Assembly (NCBI GenBank): GCA_944383855.1
Contig: CALWRB010000042.1
Span: forward strand, 1-64,000
Direction: 5' to 3'
Source: an uncultured Lachnospiraceae bacterium
GTDB lineage: Bacteria > Bacillota > Clostridia > Lachnospirales > Anaerotignaceae
DNA length: 64,000 nucleotides
Below the pieces are notes generated by a model. It ran no database searches. It saw nothing but the letters and a program-made list of their open reading frames with translations, and was not told the origin of the DNA. Position numbers and translations under genes: made by a program. Shown here in pieces: positions 45,693 to 53,424 of the stretch (position 1 is the stretch's first letter; every line of letters starts with the position of its first letter).

Positions 45693-46169
45693 ATGAACAG
45701 TACAACTTCAAAATTACGAATCAAAACATTCGATGGCTCATTATTTGATGTTACAGTAACCCCCAAATGTATGGACAGTTCCGTTGAATTTAACATGGAA
45801 TACTATGATGAGGAGGGAGATAAATCTCTGCGGAAAGTAAAGATTCGGTTTCAAAATGTTGTTGCCATTGATTTTGAGGTGAACTTTTTTGATAATTTTA
45901 TCGGCGCTGAACTTTTTGGATTTTATGAAATTTTCCAAGAAGAAATGAAGAAAAAAATAGTAGAAAAGGTCTTTCAAAATCGCTTAGATGGTTATTTATA
46001 CCATGGAGATTATGATTACGACCCGAACGAAGAAAATGATATGTTGAATTGGCGTGAGCCGATCGATGAATTATTTCAAAATATGGAAAAATATCATCTT
46101 TATCAGCAGCAAACGCAAGGCGGTATCTATTACATTTTGGCAAGCGGTTATGAAATGATCGGGCAGTAG
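45693..46169 (+). CDS. Hypothetical protein in an accessory patch
   Basis: A 158-residue soluble acidic protein with a base composition clearly richer in A and T than its neighbours, suggesting recent acquisition. The first 70 residues look beta-rich (KLRIKTFDGSLFDVTVTP, VEFNMEYYDEEGDKSLRKVKIRF). The rest is helical and acidic (DYDYDPNEENDMLNWREPIDELF). There is no signal peptide or membrane segment. CGGAGGT lies before ATG 45693. I do not recognise the family. Size, composition and isolation would fit an immunity-type or other accessory protein, but this is only a guess. Confidence 0.7.
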   Translation: MNSTTSKLRIKTFDGSLFDVTVTPKCMDSSVEFNMEYYDEEGDKSLRKVKIRFQNVVAIDFEVNFFDNFIGAELFGFYEIFQEEMKKKIVEKVFQNRLDGYLYHGDYDYDPNEENDMLNWREPIDELFQNMEKYHLYQQQTQGGIYYILASGYEMIGQ

Positions 46170-46360
46170 CGATCGCCGCCTGATACAGCCGAATACATGA
46201 AACGTGAGCAGCTATTTTCGCACAGAAAACGGCTGTTTTTTTCTACGCCGAACAGATGCGACAAAAACGCAAAAGAACGGCATAACCGTTTGGCTACACC
46301 GTTCCCTGTGAAAATATTTCTTCTTTTATCGTCCCGTTTCCGGGTGTTTTTGAAAACGCA

Positions 46361-46621
46361 TTATTCCGTTTTGGTAATATTGGACAGATCGTCTTCAAAT
46401 CGAAGCAACATATACGGTTTGATCTCTAACGCTTCCGCCATGGAAAATAAAGTTTCCAAAGAAACGCCTCGAATGATGTTGGGACTTTCGATCTGCGCGA
46501 TAAAAGACCAACTTTTGCCGATCCGTTCGGCGAACTGCTCTTGGGTGTATCCTCTTAATTTGCGATAATATGCGATTTTTAACCCAAGCAGTTTATAGTA
46601 TGCTTCATAGTTTGTGTTCAT
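46361..46621 (-). CDS. Small XRE-family helix-turn-helix regulator
   Basis: An 86-residue single-domain DNA-binding protein. The helix-turn-helix is LKIAYYRKLRGYTQEQFAERIGKSWSFIAQIES. ATG 46621 follows GCAGGTGA; a GTG nine nt further upstream is less likely. The protein is of the SinR/Cro size class without a ligand domain. It is encoded divergently from another XRE regulator at 46782, and the shared intergenic region has possible operators. About 190 nt between 46170 and 46360 contain no supported gene. Confidence 0.82.
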   Translation of the reverse strand: MNTNYEAYYKLLGLKIAYYRKLRGYTQEQFAERIGKSWSFIAQIESPNIIRGVSLETLFSMAEALEIKPYMLLRFEDDLSNITKTE

Positions 46622-46717
46622 ATGGATCACCTGCGATCAGTATGTTGTTTTTTTATCTTGCGAATCGCCCACGATACTATGCTATCAGTTTTTTCCCGAA
46701 AAAGTTATAAATTATGG

Positions 46718-46747
46718 TTGTATATTTATTTACTTTAAGTATATAAT
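46718..46747 (+). promoter_or_regulatory. Promoter with embedded palindrome between divergent XRE genes
   Basis: TTGTAT (46718-46723) and TATAAT (46742-46747) are 18 nt apart. TACTT-T-AAGTA (46731-46741) is a palindrome inside the spacer and is a good candidate operator for one of the flanking regulators. Confidence 0.6.
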
Positions 46748-46781
46748 CATATCATAGAAGTAAAAAAAAGGGGTGAAAAGA

Positions 46782-47120
46782 ATGGCTTTTTCGGAAAACC
46801 TGAAGCGTTTACGCAAACAAAATGGGATCAAGCAAAAAGAACTCGGGGAGTATATCGGCTACGGCTGCACAGCGATCGCCAATTACGAAAGCGGGAGAAA
46901 TAAGCCTGATCTGGATATTGCACTTAAGATCGCGCAATATTTTCATGTGACATTGGACGAGCTGGTGCGGGAAGGGGAATCTCAGCCGGCGCCTCTGCTG
47001 CTGTTGGAGGAGGAAGAAGTCAAGCGTACATATGAAACATTGCGGGAAATGTTTCCGCAGGCGCAGACACAAATGCTTGCGGCGGCAAGTTTGATTTTGA
47101 GTAAAAAAGAGTGCCATTGA
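46782..47120 (+). CDS. XRE-family transcriptional regulator
   Basis: A 112-residue regulator with an N-terminal helix-turn-helix (NLKRLRKQNGIKQKELGEYIGYGCTAIANYESGRNKPDLDIALKIA region, residues about 6-50). A short helical C-terminal part (LLEEEEVKRTYETLREMFPQ) may mediate dimerisation. AAGGGG lies 8 nt before the ATG at 46782. The arrangement with the divergent XRE gene suggests mutual or self-repression, as in phage or mobile-element switches, though no phage genes are seen nearby. Confidence 0.85.
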   Translation: MAFSENLKRLRKQNGIKQKELGEYIGYGCTAIANYESGRNKPDLDIALKIAQYFHVTLDELVREGESQPAPLLLLEEEEVKRTYETLREMFPQAQTQMLAAASLILSKKECH

Positions 47121-47161
47121 AATTTTTTTCATAAAAAAAATAAATGCCCCTTTTAAAAAGG

Positions 47162-47191
47162 TAGACATCGTCTGAAACTCTGCGATATAAT
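47162..47191 (+). promoter_or_regulatory. Predicted promoter of the second GntR gene
   Basis: TAGACA and TATAAT are separated by 18 nt, 49 nt before the ATG. Confidence 0.55.
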
Positions 47192-47240
47192 AAGGATGGG
47201 TATCAAGATTATATTTTGGGAGGATTGGAGCGGGTGAAAG

Positions 47241-47915
47241 ATGAGTGAAAAAAATACATTGGCAAATCAGATCTACCGTCAGATGAAAGAGGATATTTCC
47301 AATAAGGTGTATCAGCCCGGGGAAAAGCTGAACATCAAGGAACTTTCACGCAAGTACGATGTCAGCGATACACCGGTCAAGCAGGCTTTGCTGCGCTTGG
47401 AGGAAGATAAGCTGGTCGTAAATGTACCGAATAAAGGCATGAGTGTGCGTGCGGTGTCTTTGGAAGAAATGGACGATATTTTTGCGCTGCGTATGATGAT
47501 GGACAGTTATTTCATCAAAGATATTATTTCGACGCTGAGTTTTAATGAAACCATTCGCCAACAGCTTTTGGAGAATTTGCAGGCGCAGAAAGATTATATC
47601 GCAGACGAGGCTGCCCGAGCGGATCGGGAGTTGTTTTATCAGCTGGATCTGCAGTTTCATACACTGTATCTGTCCTGTGTGGGCAACAGTAAGCTCTTGG
47701 AGCTGTCCCGCGCGATGAATCCGTTTATGTATACGGCTTATCAATATATGCAGCAGTCGCACGTCAGAGATGAGGAATGTGTGGCGGAGCATGAGGAGAT
47801 CTTGACCGCTGCGCTGCAAAAAGACGAGGAACGGCTCAAAAACGCTTTGCAGGCGCATATTTTGCGTTCCAAACGTGCGGTGCATTTGATTTTTAAGGTC
47901 AATCAACTGCTGTAA
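47241..47915 (+). CDS. GntR-family transcriptional regulator with FCD domain
   Basis: A 224-residue FadR-type regulator. The DNA-binding part has QIYRQMKEDISNKVYQPGEKLNIKEL and KYDVSDTPVKQALLRLEEDKLV. The FCD domain carries likely ligands in QLDLQFHTLYLSC, ECVAEHEEILTAA and AHILRSKRAVHLI. It is only distantly similar to the regulator at 38169. GAGCGGGTG precedes the ATG. It converges with the esterase-panF-yhdT gene group on the other strand. Regulation of uptake or catabolic genes nearby is possible but not shown. Confidence 0.9.
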   Translation: MSEKNTLANQIYRQMKEDISNKVYQPGEKLNIKELSRKYDVSDTPVKQALLRLEEDKLVVNVPNKGMSVRAVSLEEMDDIFALRMMMDSYFIKDIISTLSFNETIRQQLLENLQAQKDYIADEAARADRELFYQLDLQFHTLYLSCVGNSKLLELSRAMNPFMYTAYQYMQQSHVRDEECVAEHEEILTAALQKDEERLKNALQAHILRSKRAVHLIFKVNQLL

Positions 47916-47935
47916 CATACGAAATAGGAGAGAAA

Positions 47936-47978
47936 AAAACAGTTCGTGTTCGGTTGGAAGAACATGAACTGTTTTTTT
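47936..47978 (+). terminator. Intrinsic terminator after the GntR gene
   Basis: AACAGTTC-GTGTTC pairs with GAACAT-GAACTGTT; T7 follows. Confidence 0.88.
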
Positions 47979-48004
47979 GTGTCGAAACAGAAATTTTGCA
48001 GTAC

Positions 48005-48949
48005 TTAGCGCTGCAAAAAATCCCTGATCTGTAAAAGCACTTTCTGCGCGGCGTCAAAACGGTACCAGTATAGTAAAAAACCGTGCATCAAGCCTTCGGC
48101 ACGAAGCAGTGTCACATCGTTTCCTGCCGAACGAAGCATTGCGGCATACGCTTCCCCGTCGTCCCGCAGGGGATCGCACGCCGCGGTAATGACGAATGTC
48201 TGCGGCAAAGCGGAAAGATCCGTAGCTTTTGCGGGGAACAGGTAAGGGTCGTTCTGCAGCGATTTTTCTTGCGGCAGGTAGAAGGACATGCAGTGGTCCA
48301 TCATTTTTTTCGGCAGCACATAACCGCCGCAGCCGAATGCCGCAACAGAGGCGGAATCTTCGTCCGCAACTGCGCCGAAAGAACCGTAACAAAGCAGTGC
48401 GCGGTGAATCTTCGGACCCTTGCGATCTCTTGCCATCAGGCACAGCACGGCACTGATGGAAGCGCCCGCACTGTCCCCGCCGACTGAGATCTGATGCGGG
48501 TCGGCGCCAAAGCGCGCGGCATTTTCCGCTGCCCAAAGCAGTGCGGCATAACCGTCTTGCATACAGGCGGGCCAAGGGGCTTCCGGTGCCAAGCGATATC
48601 CGACGGAAACCACCACACAGTCGCAAAGCTGCGCAAGCCTGCGGCAGAGGTCGTCGTGACTTTGAATATTGTGCATGATAAAGCCCCCGCCGTGAAAATA
48701 TAACAGCAAAGGACGGCATTTTGTGTCCTCGCAAGGCAGATAGATACGCAGCGGGATACTGCCGCCTTCTGTGGCGATCTCCTCATCGATGCTTTGTTGA
48801 ATCGGTACGCGGTGGATCTTGTCGTGAAAGGTTTCGTCTGCACTTTGCCGCATCTGTTCCACGGAAGGATACTCCGTGGGAACGGTATTTAGCCTGTCCC
48901 CGTAAAACGCGGCAACTTGTGGGTCTAACATGGAAGACAATCGCTCCAT
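48005..48949 (-). CDS. Alpha/beta hydrolase, HSL-type esterase
   Basis: A 314-residue cytoplasmic hydrolase of the hormone-sensitive lipase family. The oxyanion-hole motif HGGGF (LYFHGGGFIMHN), nucleophile elbow GGDSAGA, catalytic Asp in TAACDPLRDDGEAYA and His in GLMHGFLLYW are all present. It should cleave short acyl esters; the natural substrate is unknown. The frame is open to 49117, which would overlap panF. The ATG at 48949 touches AAAGGAG, so a TTG at 48940 (9 nt from that site) or the ATG at 48931 may be the true start. A terminator separates it from panF. Confidence 0.85.
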   Translation of the reverse strand: MERLSSMLDPQVAAFYGDRLNTVPTEYPSVEQMRQSADETFHDKIHRVPIQQSIDEEIATEGGSIPLRIYLPCEDTKCRPLLLYFHGGGFIMHNIQSHDDLCRRLAQLCDCVVVSVGYRLAPEAPWPACMQDGYAALLWAAENAARFGADPHQISVGGDSAGASISAVLCLMARDRKGPKIHRALLCYGSFGAVADEDSASVAAFGCGGYVLPKKMMDHCMSFYLPQEKSLQNDPYLFPAKATDLSALPQTFVITAACDPLRDDGEAYAAMLRSAGNDVTLLRAEGLMHGFLLYWYRFDAAQKVLLQIRDFLQR

Positions 48950-48978
48950 CTCCTTTCCAAAATACAATAAGGCTTTTG

Positions 48979-49019
48979 AAAAAAGGGAATTTCGTTTGGA
49001 ACGGAATCCCCTTTTTTTA
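48979..49019 (-). terminator. Intrinsic terminator between panF and the esterase
   Basis: On the minus strand GGGAT...CGTT pairs with AACG...ATTCCC (one mismatch inside), followed by T6. Confidence 0.6.
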
Positions 49020-49025
49020 CGTTCA

Positions 49026-50528
49026 TCAGAAACATTGCTCCATTGTTTCCTGATCCGGTGTGGTATTGGTGATAAAGCCTGTGATAAAGTATGCAGCACC
49101 GCCCAGCAGCAACGCAATTACGATCTCATGGATATGGAAGGGTGCGATTTTGACCTGATTGAAGAATACAAATGTCGCAACACCTACCAGAATAGAGGCG
49201 ATACAGCATTTTGCATTGCCTTTTTTCCAATATAAACCGCCGATCAACGGCCAGAAGAAAGTGGATTCCAGACCGCCGAATGCAAACAGATTGATCCATA
49301 CGATGATATCCGGCGGGTTCAGAGAAAGCAGGAATACTACAACACCGATCAGAAGCGTAATGGCAAAACTATTGCGGGATATTTTCTGCTCCAGCTCTTT
49401 TTTGCTGCGGTCTTTGACCAGATAGCTCAGCCAAAGATCTTTGATGATGGTAGCGGAAGCTAAAATCAGCAAAGAGGATACGGTAGACATGACTGCCGCA
49501 AGCGGTGCGGCAAGGAAAAGCCCCGCTGCCCAGCTTGGCATATATTCCAAAACAACATAAGGAATGACCTGATCTGTGCTTGCCAGACCGCCTTCGGGCA
49601 AAAGCGGCAATGTCAAAGCACCCGCAAAATGCATACCGATCATCAAAATACCGACTACGATCGTGCCGTAAAGCATCGCACGGTGCATGGAAGCGGTATC
49701 TTTAAAGCCCATGGCGCGTACGGCGGTCTGCGGCAGACCCAGCACACCGATGCCGACCAATACCCAGAAAGAGATCAGGTATCCCGGTGCCAGTGCGGTA
49801 TTGCCGCCGCTGTATTCGCCCATGCCCATCAGACTCCATCCGGGGTTTGTATTGTTGAGTGTCTCAGCGATCTCACCCATGCCGCCGCCGGCACGCAGTA
49901 CGAAAAACAGCAGTAAAAAGGTACCGATTGTCATAATAATACCCTGGAAGGTATCCGTGATCACAACGGCTTTAAAACCGCCGATGGAAGTGTATAAAAT
50001 AACGATTGCGCCGAAAATGATCAGACCCACCCAGTACGGCAGTCCCGTCACAGTCTGGATCAGTGTTGCGCCGCCGATAAACTGCGCGATCATCTGCGTG
50101 ATGAAGAAGATAACCAGAAAAATACCGCATAACGCCACTACAAGCGGGGAGCCGTATCTGGCTTTGAAGTAATCGGTGACGGTAACGGCATCGATCCTTC
50201 TGGAGATCAGCGCAAATTTCTTACCGACGACACCGAGTGTCAAAAATGCGGTGCCGATCTGGATCGCCGCTACCCAAGACTGTGTCAATCCCCAGCTTGC
50301 GGCAAGTCCGGGTCCGCCCAAAAAGGAGCTTGCACTGGTGTAAGTGGCTACCAGTGTCATGGCAAGCACCAAACCGCCCATCGTTCTGCCGCCGATGAAA
50401 TAGCTTTGCAAAAAGCCGTGCTTTTTTGTTTCCTTGGCGGCACTGCGGCTCATGAAAATACCCAAAGCCATATTGATAATCAAATATGCCGCAAGCAGCG
50501 CGAGAATGGTCATTTGCTTTTCATTCAT
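49026..50528 (-). CDS. panF: Sodium/pantothenate symporter
   Basis: SSS-family membrane protein of 500 residues with about 13 helices. FIGGRTMGGLVLAMTLVATYTSASSFLGGPG and QTAVRAMGFKDT fit PanF. The identification is strengthened by the upstream yhdT gene, a conserved partner of panF. It should import pantothenate with sodium and feed the type III pantothenate kinase encoded at 10988-12579. The ATG overlaps the yhdT TGA stop (ATGA), so the genes are coupled. Regulation probably occurs in the long leader before yhdT. Confidence 0.93.
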   Translation of the reverse strand: MNEKQMTILALLAAYLIINMALGIFMSRSAAKETKKHGFLQSYFIGGRTMGGLVLAMTLVATYTSASSFLGGPGLAASWGLTQSWVAAIQIGTAFLTLGVVGKKFALISRRIDAVTVTDYFKARYGSPLVVALCGIFLVIFFITQMIAQFIGGATLIQTVTGLPYWVGLIIFGAIVILYTSIGGFKAVVITDTFQGIIMTIGTFLLLFFVLRAGGGMGEIAETLNNTNPGWSLMGMGEYSGGNTALAPGYLISFWVLVGIGVLGLPQTAVRAMGFKDTASMHRAMLYGTIVVGILMIGMHFAGALTLPLLPEGGLASTDQVIPYVVLEYMPSWAAGLFLAAPLAAVMSTVSSLLILASATIIKDLWLSYLVKDRSKKELEQKISRNSFAITLLIGVVVFLLSLNPPDIIVWINLFAFGGLESTFFWPLIGGLYWKKGNAKCCIASILVGVATFVFFNQVKIAPFHIHEIVIALLLGGAAYFITGFITNTTPDQETMEQCF

Positions 50529-50791
50529 TTTGCCACCTCCTCATCTTCCTCCAGTGAGAAATTCACGAATACTTTTTTTAACAGATAAATCACACCGACT
50601 ACACCGATCACAAATACACCCGGTGTAGACAGCCACCACCATAGCGGCAGATGCCAGAAGTAGATCTCTGCCCCGGAAAGCCCGTAGCCGCATCCGATAT
50701 GCCAAAGCATACAGATGACAAACAGAATCACGGTGGCTTTTGCCTCTTTTTTGATCTGCGCATTTTTTTCCTGTCTTGTCATTGGTTTCAT
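50525..50791 (-). CDS. yhdT: YhdT family small membrane protein
   Basis: An 88-residue protein with two membrane helices (VILFVICMLWHIGCGYGL and TPGVFVIGVVGVIYLLKKVF) and short charged ends. It matches the YhdT/DUF997 family, which is nearly always encoded immediately upstream of panF, and is thought to be an accessory of that transporter. CGGAGGTG lies 6-7 nt before the ATG. Its stop overlaps the panF start. Confidence 0.92.
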   Translation of the reverse strand: MKPMTRQEKNAQIKKEAKATVILFVICMLWHIGCGYGLSGAEIYFWHLPLWWWLSTPGVFVIGVVGVIYLLKKVFVNFSLEEDEEVAK

Positions 50792-51079
50792 GTTTGCACC
50801 TCCGTCATTCGCTTTCTAAAGCGAATTATCCCATAAAAAAAGCCGCTCGGCACGGCAAAAGCCTCTGCCGATACGGAACGGTACTGGATTCGCAGCAAAA
50901 AAACTCAGCCTGTCGGAACAATGCCGACAAAAAAATTTCCGCCTTCTTTTTTTTGTCCCGTTGCAATAATATGCTTGCATACAGGCAAATCAGCAGTCGG
51001 ATCACGGCTGAAAGGGATAGATGTTCTTTTTTGTCTGCGGTACAGTTTCTCTTGCGCTGATTGGAGAATACCGTCCGTC
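50792..51079 (-). promoter_or_regulatory. Long structured 5' leader of yhdT-panF with predicted attenuator
   Basis: From the predicted start site near 51079 the leader runs about 288 nt. AATCAGC (about 51057-51063) can pair with GCTGATT (about 50987-50993), closing a domain of about 75 nt. Further on TGTCGG/CCGACA forms a hairpin ending in GGCTGAG-T7. Close to the gene, CGGCA/TGCCG and GCCG/CGGC-T7 are mutually exclusive, like an antiterminator and terminator. I do not recognise a TPP, FMN, B12, SAM, glycine or T-box signature. The aptamer idea is inference. Confidence 0.45.
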
Positions 51080-51085
51080 ATTGAC

Positions 51086-51114
51086 ACTATATCATGCGAA
51101 AGGAAGTGTGTAAA
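51086..51114 (-). promoter_or_regulatory. Predicted promoter of yhdT-panF
   Basis: On the minus strand TTTACA and TATAGT are 17 nt apart. It is back to back with the ribU promoter. Confidence 0.65.
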
Positions 51115-51163
51115 GAGAAAAAGTGAAAAATTTGTCAATATCCTTTTTTAGTCGTAATAATGC

Positions 51164-51192
51164 TTGACAAACGATATCCGATTTCCTATAAT
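51164..51192 (+). promoter_or_regulatory. Promoter of the ribU transcript
   Basis: TTGACA and TATAAT with 17 nt spacing, a full consensus promoter, about 30 nt before the FMN aptamer. Confidence 0.85.
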
Positions 51193-51221
51193 GAAACCGT
51201 AACAACTGTATAGTGTCACAT

Positions 51222-51334
51222 TCTTCAGGGCAGGGTGTAATTCCCGATCGGCAGTAAAGTCTGCGAGCGTCTTTTGACGCAGGAAACGGTGCGATTCCGT
51301 TACCGACAGTGATAGTCTGGATGGGAGAAGAATA
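51222..51334 (+). promoter_or_regulatory. FMN riboswitch (RFN element)
   Basis: The RFN consensus is present from end to end: TCTTCAGGGCAGGGTG, AATTCCCGATCGGCAGT, TCTGCGAGCG, ACGCAGGAAACGGTGC, GATTCCGTTACCGACAGT and AGTCTGGATGGGAGAAGA. FMN binding should reduce expression of the riboflavin importer downstream. Confidence 0.96.
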
Positions 51335-51407
51335 GAAGAAAAACGGTACGCCGCAGAAAGAGAAATCTTTCGTGGTTTTTTCGTGCCGTAACTTCCTTTC
51401 GTAAATC

Positions 51408-51440
51408 AAAGCCTGAAGATATTCAGGCTTTCTTTTTTTC
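51408..51440 (+). terminator. Riboswitch-controlled terminator before ribU
   Basis: AAAGCCTGAA pairs perfectly with TTCAGGCTTT around GATA, followed by CTTTTTTTC. It lies between the aptamer and the ribU ribosome binding site. Confidence 0.9.
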
Positions 51441-51512
51441 TCCGGACAAGAAAGATGCGCGGAGCAAAGTTTGCCTGAAAAATCTGAGCAAAGAAAACGG
51501 AGGTCTTACCAA

Positions 51513-52097
51513 ATGGAAAACACAATGAAAGCAAACAACCAGACAAAAGATATGAGCAGAAACCGAAACTATACAACAAGGAAACTGGTTTCCATGGCGA
51601 TGTTGGTCGCGATCAGTGTAGTATTGGTCTATGCAGTGCATATTCCGTTCCCGCCGGCGCCTTTTTTGGAGTATGATCCCGCGGATATCCCGATTTTGAT
51701 TGGTGCATTTGCGTTTGGTCCGGTGGCAGGCGTGGTGCTGACCGTGATCGCATCGGTCATTCAGGGGATTACCGTCAGTGCGGCAGGTACTTGGATCGGT
51801 ATTGTGATGCATATTTTCGCGACAGGCTGCTGTGTGATCGTGGCAGGCAATATTTACCGCAGAAATAAAACCAAAAAAACAGCGCTGATCGCTTTGGTCG
51901 CAGGCGCGCTGACACAGACGGTGGCGATGGTATTTATGAATCTGCTGCTGACACCTCTGTTTATGGGAGAGCCTTTGGAAACGGTCATCGGTATGCTGTT
52001 ACCTGTCATCATTCCGTTTAACCTGTTGAAGGCGGGGATCAACTGCATCGTGACATTTTTCCTGTATAAGTCCATTTCTCATGTCATCAAGGGCTGA
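51513..52097 (+). CDS. ribU: Riboflavin ECF transporter S component
   Basis: A 194-residue membrane protein with about six helices that binds riboflavin and works with the shared EcfA/EcfA'/EcfT energising module (not in this window). The motif LEYDPADIPILIGAFAFGPVAG is typical of RibU-type S components, as are the basic N-terminal residues TRKLVSMAMLVAISVVL. The FMN riboswitch upstream independently supports riboflavin as substrate. CGGAGGT precedes ATG 51513; the frame is open further upstream but without conserved sequence. Confidence 0.94.
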   Translation: MENTMKANNQTKDMSRNRNYTTRKLVSMAMLVAISVVLVYAVHIPFPPAPFLEYDPADIPILIGAFAFGPVAGVVLTVIASVIQGITVSAAGTWIGIVMHIFATGCCVIVAGNIYRRNKTKKTALIALVAGALTQTVAMVFMNLLLTPLFMGEPLETVIGMLLPVIIPFNLLKAGINCIVTFFLYKSISHVIKG

Positions 52098-52143
52098 GAG
52101 ATCTCACATGGATCCTATTTTGTAAATCAATATATTCCTATGA

Positions 52144-52188
52144 AAAAAGCGGTGGTGGGAAAATTTTTCCATCAGCCGCTTTTTTTTG
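52144..52188 (+). terminator. Intrinsic terminator after ribU
   Basis: AAAAGCGG-TGGTGG pairs with CCATCA-GCCGCTTTT (loop of A/T), followed by T-rich sequence. Confidence 0.85.
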
Positions 52189-52299
52189 TGCAAAAGACAC
52201 GCAAAAGCATACAGAATTAAGAATTCTGTTGTTTTTTCCCGTCGTTTCTTGTGGTAAGATAAAAGAAAAAAGGCAATGGATACGGGGGGAGGTTTTTTT

Positions 52300-53187
52300 A
52301 TGGAAAGCAGCAGTTTGATCGCGTTACTGGTCGCGTTGATGACGGGACTACAAGGAGGCGTCGTGCCGATGATGCCGCAGACACCGCAGGAGGCGGAGCC
52401 GATACAGCAAGAGGTAACGCTCGTTCCGGAGCCGATCTACGACCCTGTGCCAACGCCTGCGCAGCCGACGCAAAACAGTGCCGCAGTGGGCTATTATGAT
52501 AAAAAATCCTGGTGGTTCAGAAGAAACAGCGACCACTTGCCGCCTTCGGCGCAAGGAGAAATTGCCATCGGAAATTATGACGCGTATTATTTGGGGGATA
52601 CACAAAGAAAAATCATTTACCTGACGTTTGATGAAGGGTATGAAAACGGCTATACCACGCAGATTTTGGATATTTTAAAGGCAAATGATGTGAAAGCTGC
52701 GTTTTTTGTGACGGAAAGCTATATCAAAAATGAGCCGGAACTGGTCAAACGTATGGTGGAGGAGGGGCATATCGTGGGCAACCACAGTGTCAGCCACCCT
52801 TCTATGCCGGATCTGAGCGATGCTGAGATTTTAGCGGAGCTGCAAGGTTGTGCCGATGCGTTTTACGAACTGACGGGGCAGGAGATGCCGAAGTTTTTCC
52901 GTCCGCCTTCCGGTGAGTATAGCATTCATTCTTTGGAGCAGACGCAAAAGGCAGGGTATAAAACGATTTTCTGGAGCTTTGCCTATGCCGATTGGGACCC
53001 TGCCAACCAGCCGGGCAGACAGCAGGCTTACGATATGGTGATGCAGAATTATCATAACGGTTGTATCATGCTGCTGCACGCGGTTTCGCAGTCCAATACG
53101 GAAGCGCTGGACGATATCTTAAAAGACCTGAAAGCACAAGGTTATACCTTTATGGGATTGGACAGCCTGCCGGAATATACCGCATAA
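52300..53187 (+). CDS. pdaA: Delta-lactam-biosynthetic de-N-acetylase (PdaA-like polysaccharide deacetylase)
   Basis: A 295-residue exported NodB-family deacetylase. A short hydrophobic N-terminus (LIALLVALMTGLQGG) and a Pro/Gln-rich linker precede the catalytic domain. The motif LTFDEGYENGYT is diagnostic of PdaA, and HSVSHPS supplies the His-x3-His metal ligands. RPPSGEYS and HAVSQ complete the site. PdaA removes the acetyl group from muramic acid so that the delta-lactam ring of spore cortex can form, after CwlD removes the peptide. The ATG at 52300 follows GGGGGAGG; an earlier ATG at 52276 lacks a ribosome binding site. Confidence 0.92.
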   Translation: MESSSLIALLVALMTGLQGGVVPMMPQTPQEAEPIQQEVTLVPEPIYDPVPTPAQPTQNSAAVGYYDKKSWWFRRNSDHLPPSAQGEIAIGNYDAYYLGDTQRKIIYLTFDEGYENGYTTQILDILKANDVKAAFFVTESYIKNEPELVKRMVEEGHIVGNHSVSHPSMPDLSDAEILAELQGCADAFYELTGQEMPKFFRPPSGEYSIHSLEQTQKAGYKTIFWSFAYADWDPANQPGRQQAYDMVMQNYHNGCIMLLHAVSQSNTEALDDILKDLKAQGYTFMGLDSLPEYTA

Positions 53188-53224
53188 AGCATAAAAACAA
53201 AATCCGCAGCAAACAGAATTTAAT

Positions 53225-53273
53225 AAACAGCTTTTTTCTCCGTGGACAAAAAGGGAAAAAAGCTGTTTTTTTT
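53225..53273 (+). terminator. Intrinsic terminator after pdaA
   Basis: AAACAGCTTTTTTC pairs with GAAAAAAGCTGTTT (allowing one-base slippage), followed by T8. Confidence 0.85.
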
Positions 53274-53330
53274 GTTCTTTTTTAATACGCGGGGTTGCTC
53301 AAAAAAAGCGATTTTCTTATGCGAAAATCA

Positions 53331-53359
53331 TTGTCAAGCAAAGTGTTTTCATGTACTAT
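53331..53359 (+). promoter_or_regulatory. Predicted promoter of carB
   Basis: TTGTCA and TACTAT are 17 nt apart, 65 nt upstream of carB. The leader is too short for a PyrR-type attenuator and none is seen. Confidence 0.65.
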
Positions 53360-53424
53360 ATATAAGGATAAAAATGCGAGGATCGTGTAGAGAAGCACCA
53401 TGGAACAAGAAGGAGCGAAAAGCA

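Noticed and set aside
45693..46169. Calling the orphan an immunity protein
   Set aside because: No toxin gene or known immunity motif is adjacent; size and composition alone are not enough.
50905..51081. Short minus-strand frame (about 58 codons) in the yhdT-panF leader starting at the predicted transcription start
   Set aside because: It has no ribosome binding site and its T-rich and hairpin segments are better explained by RNA structure. I treated it as leader, not as a gene.
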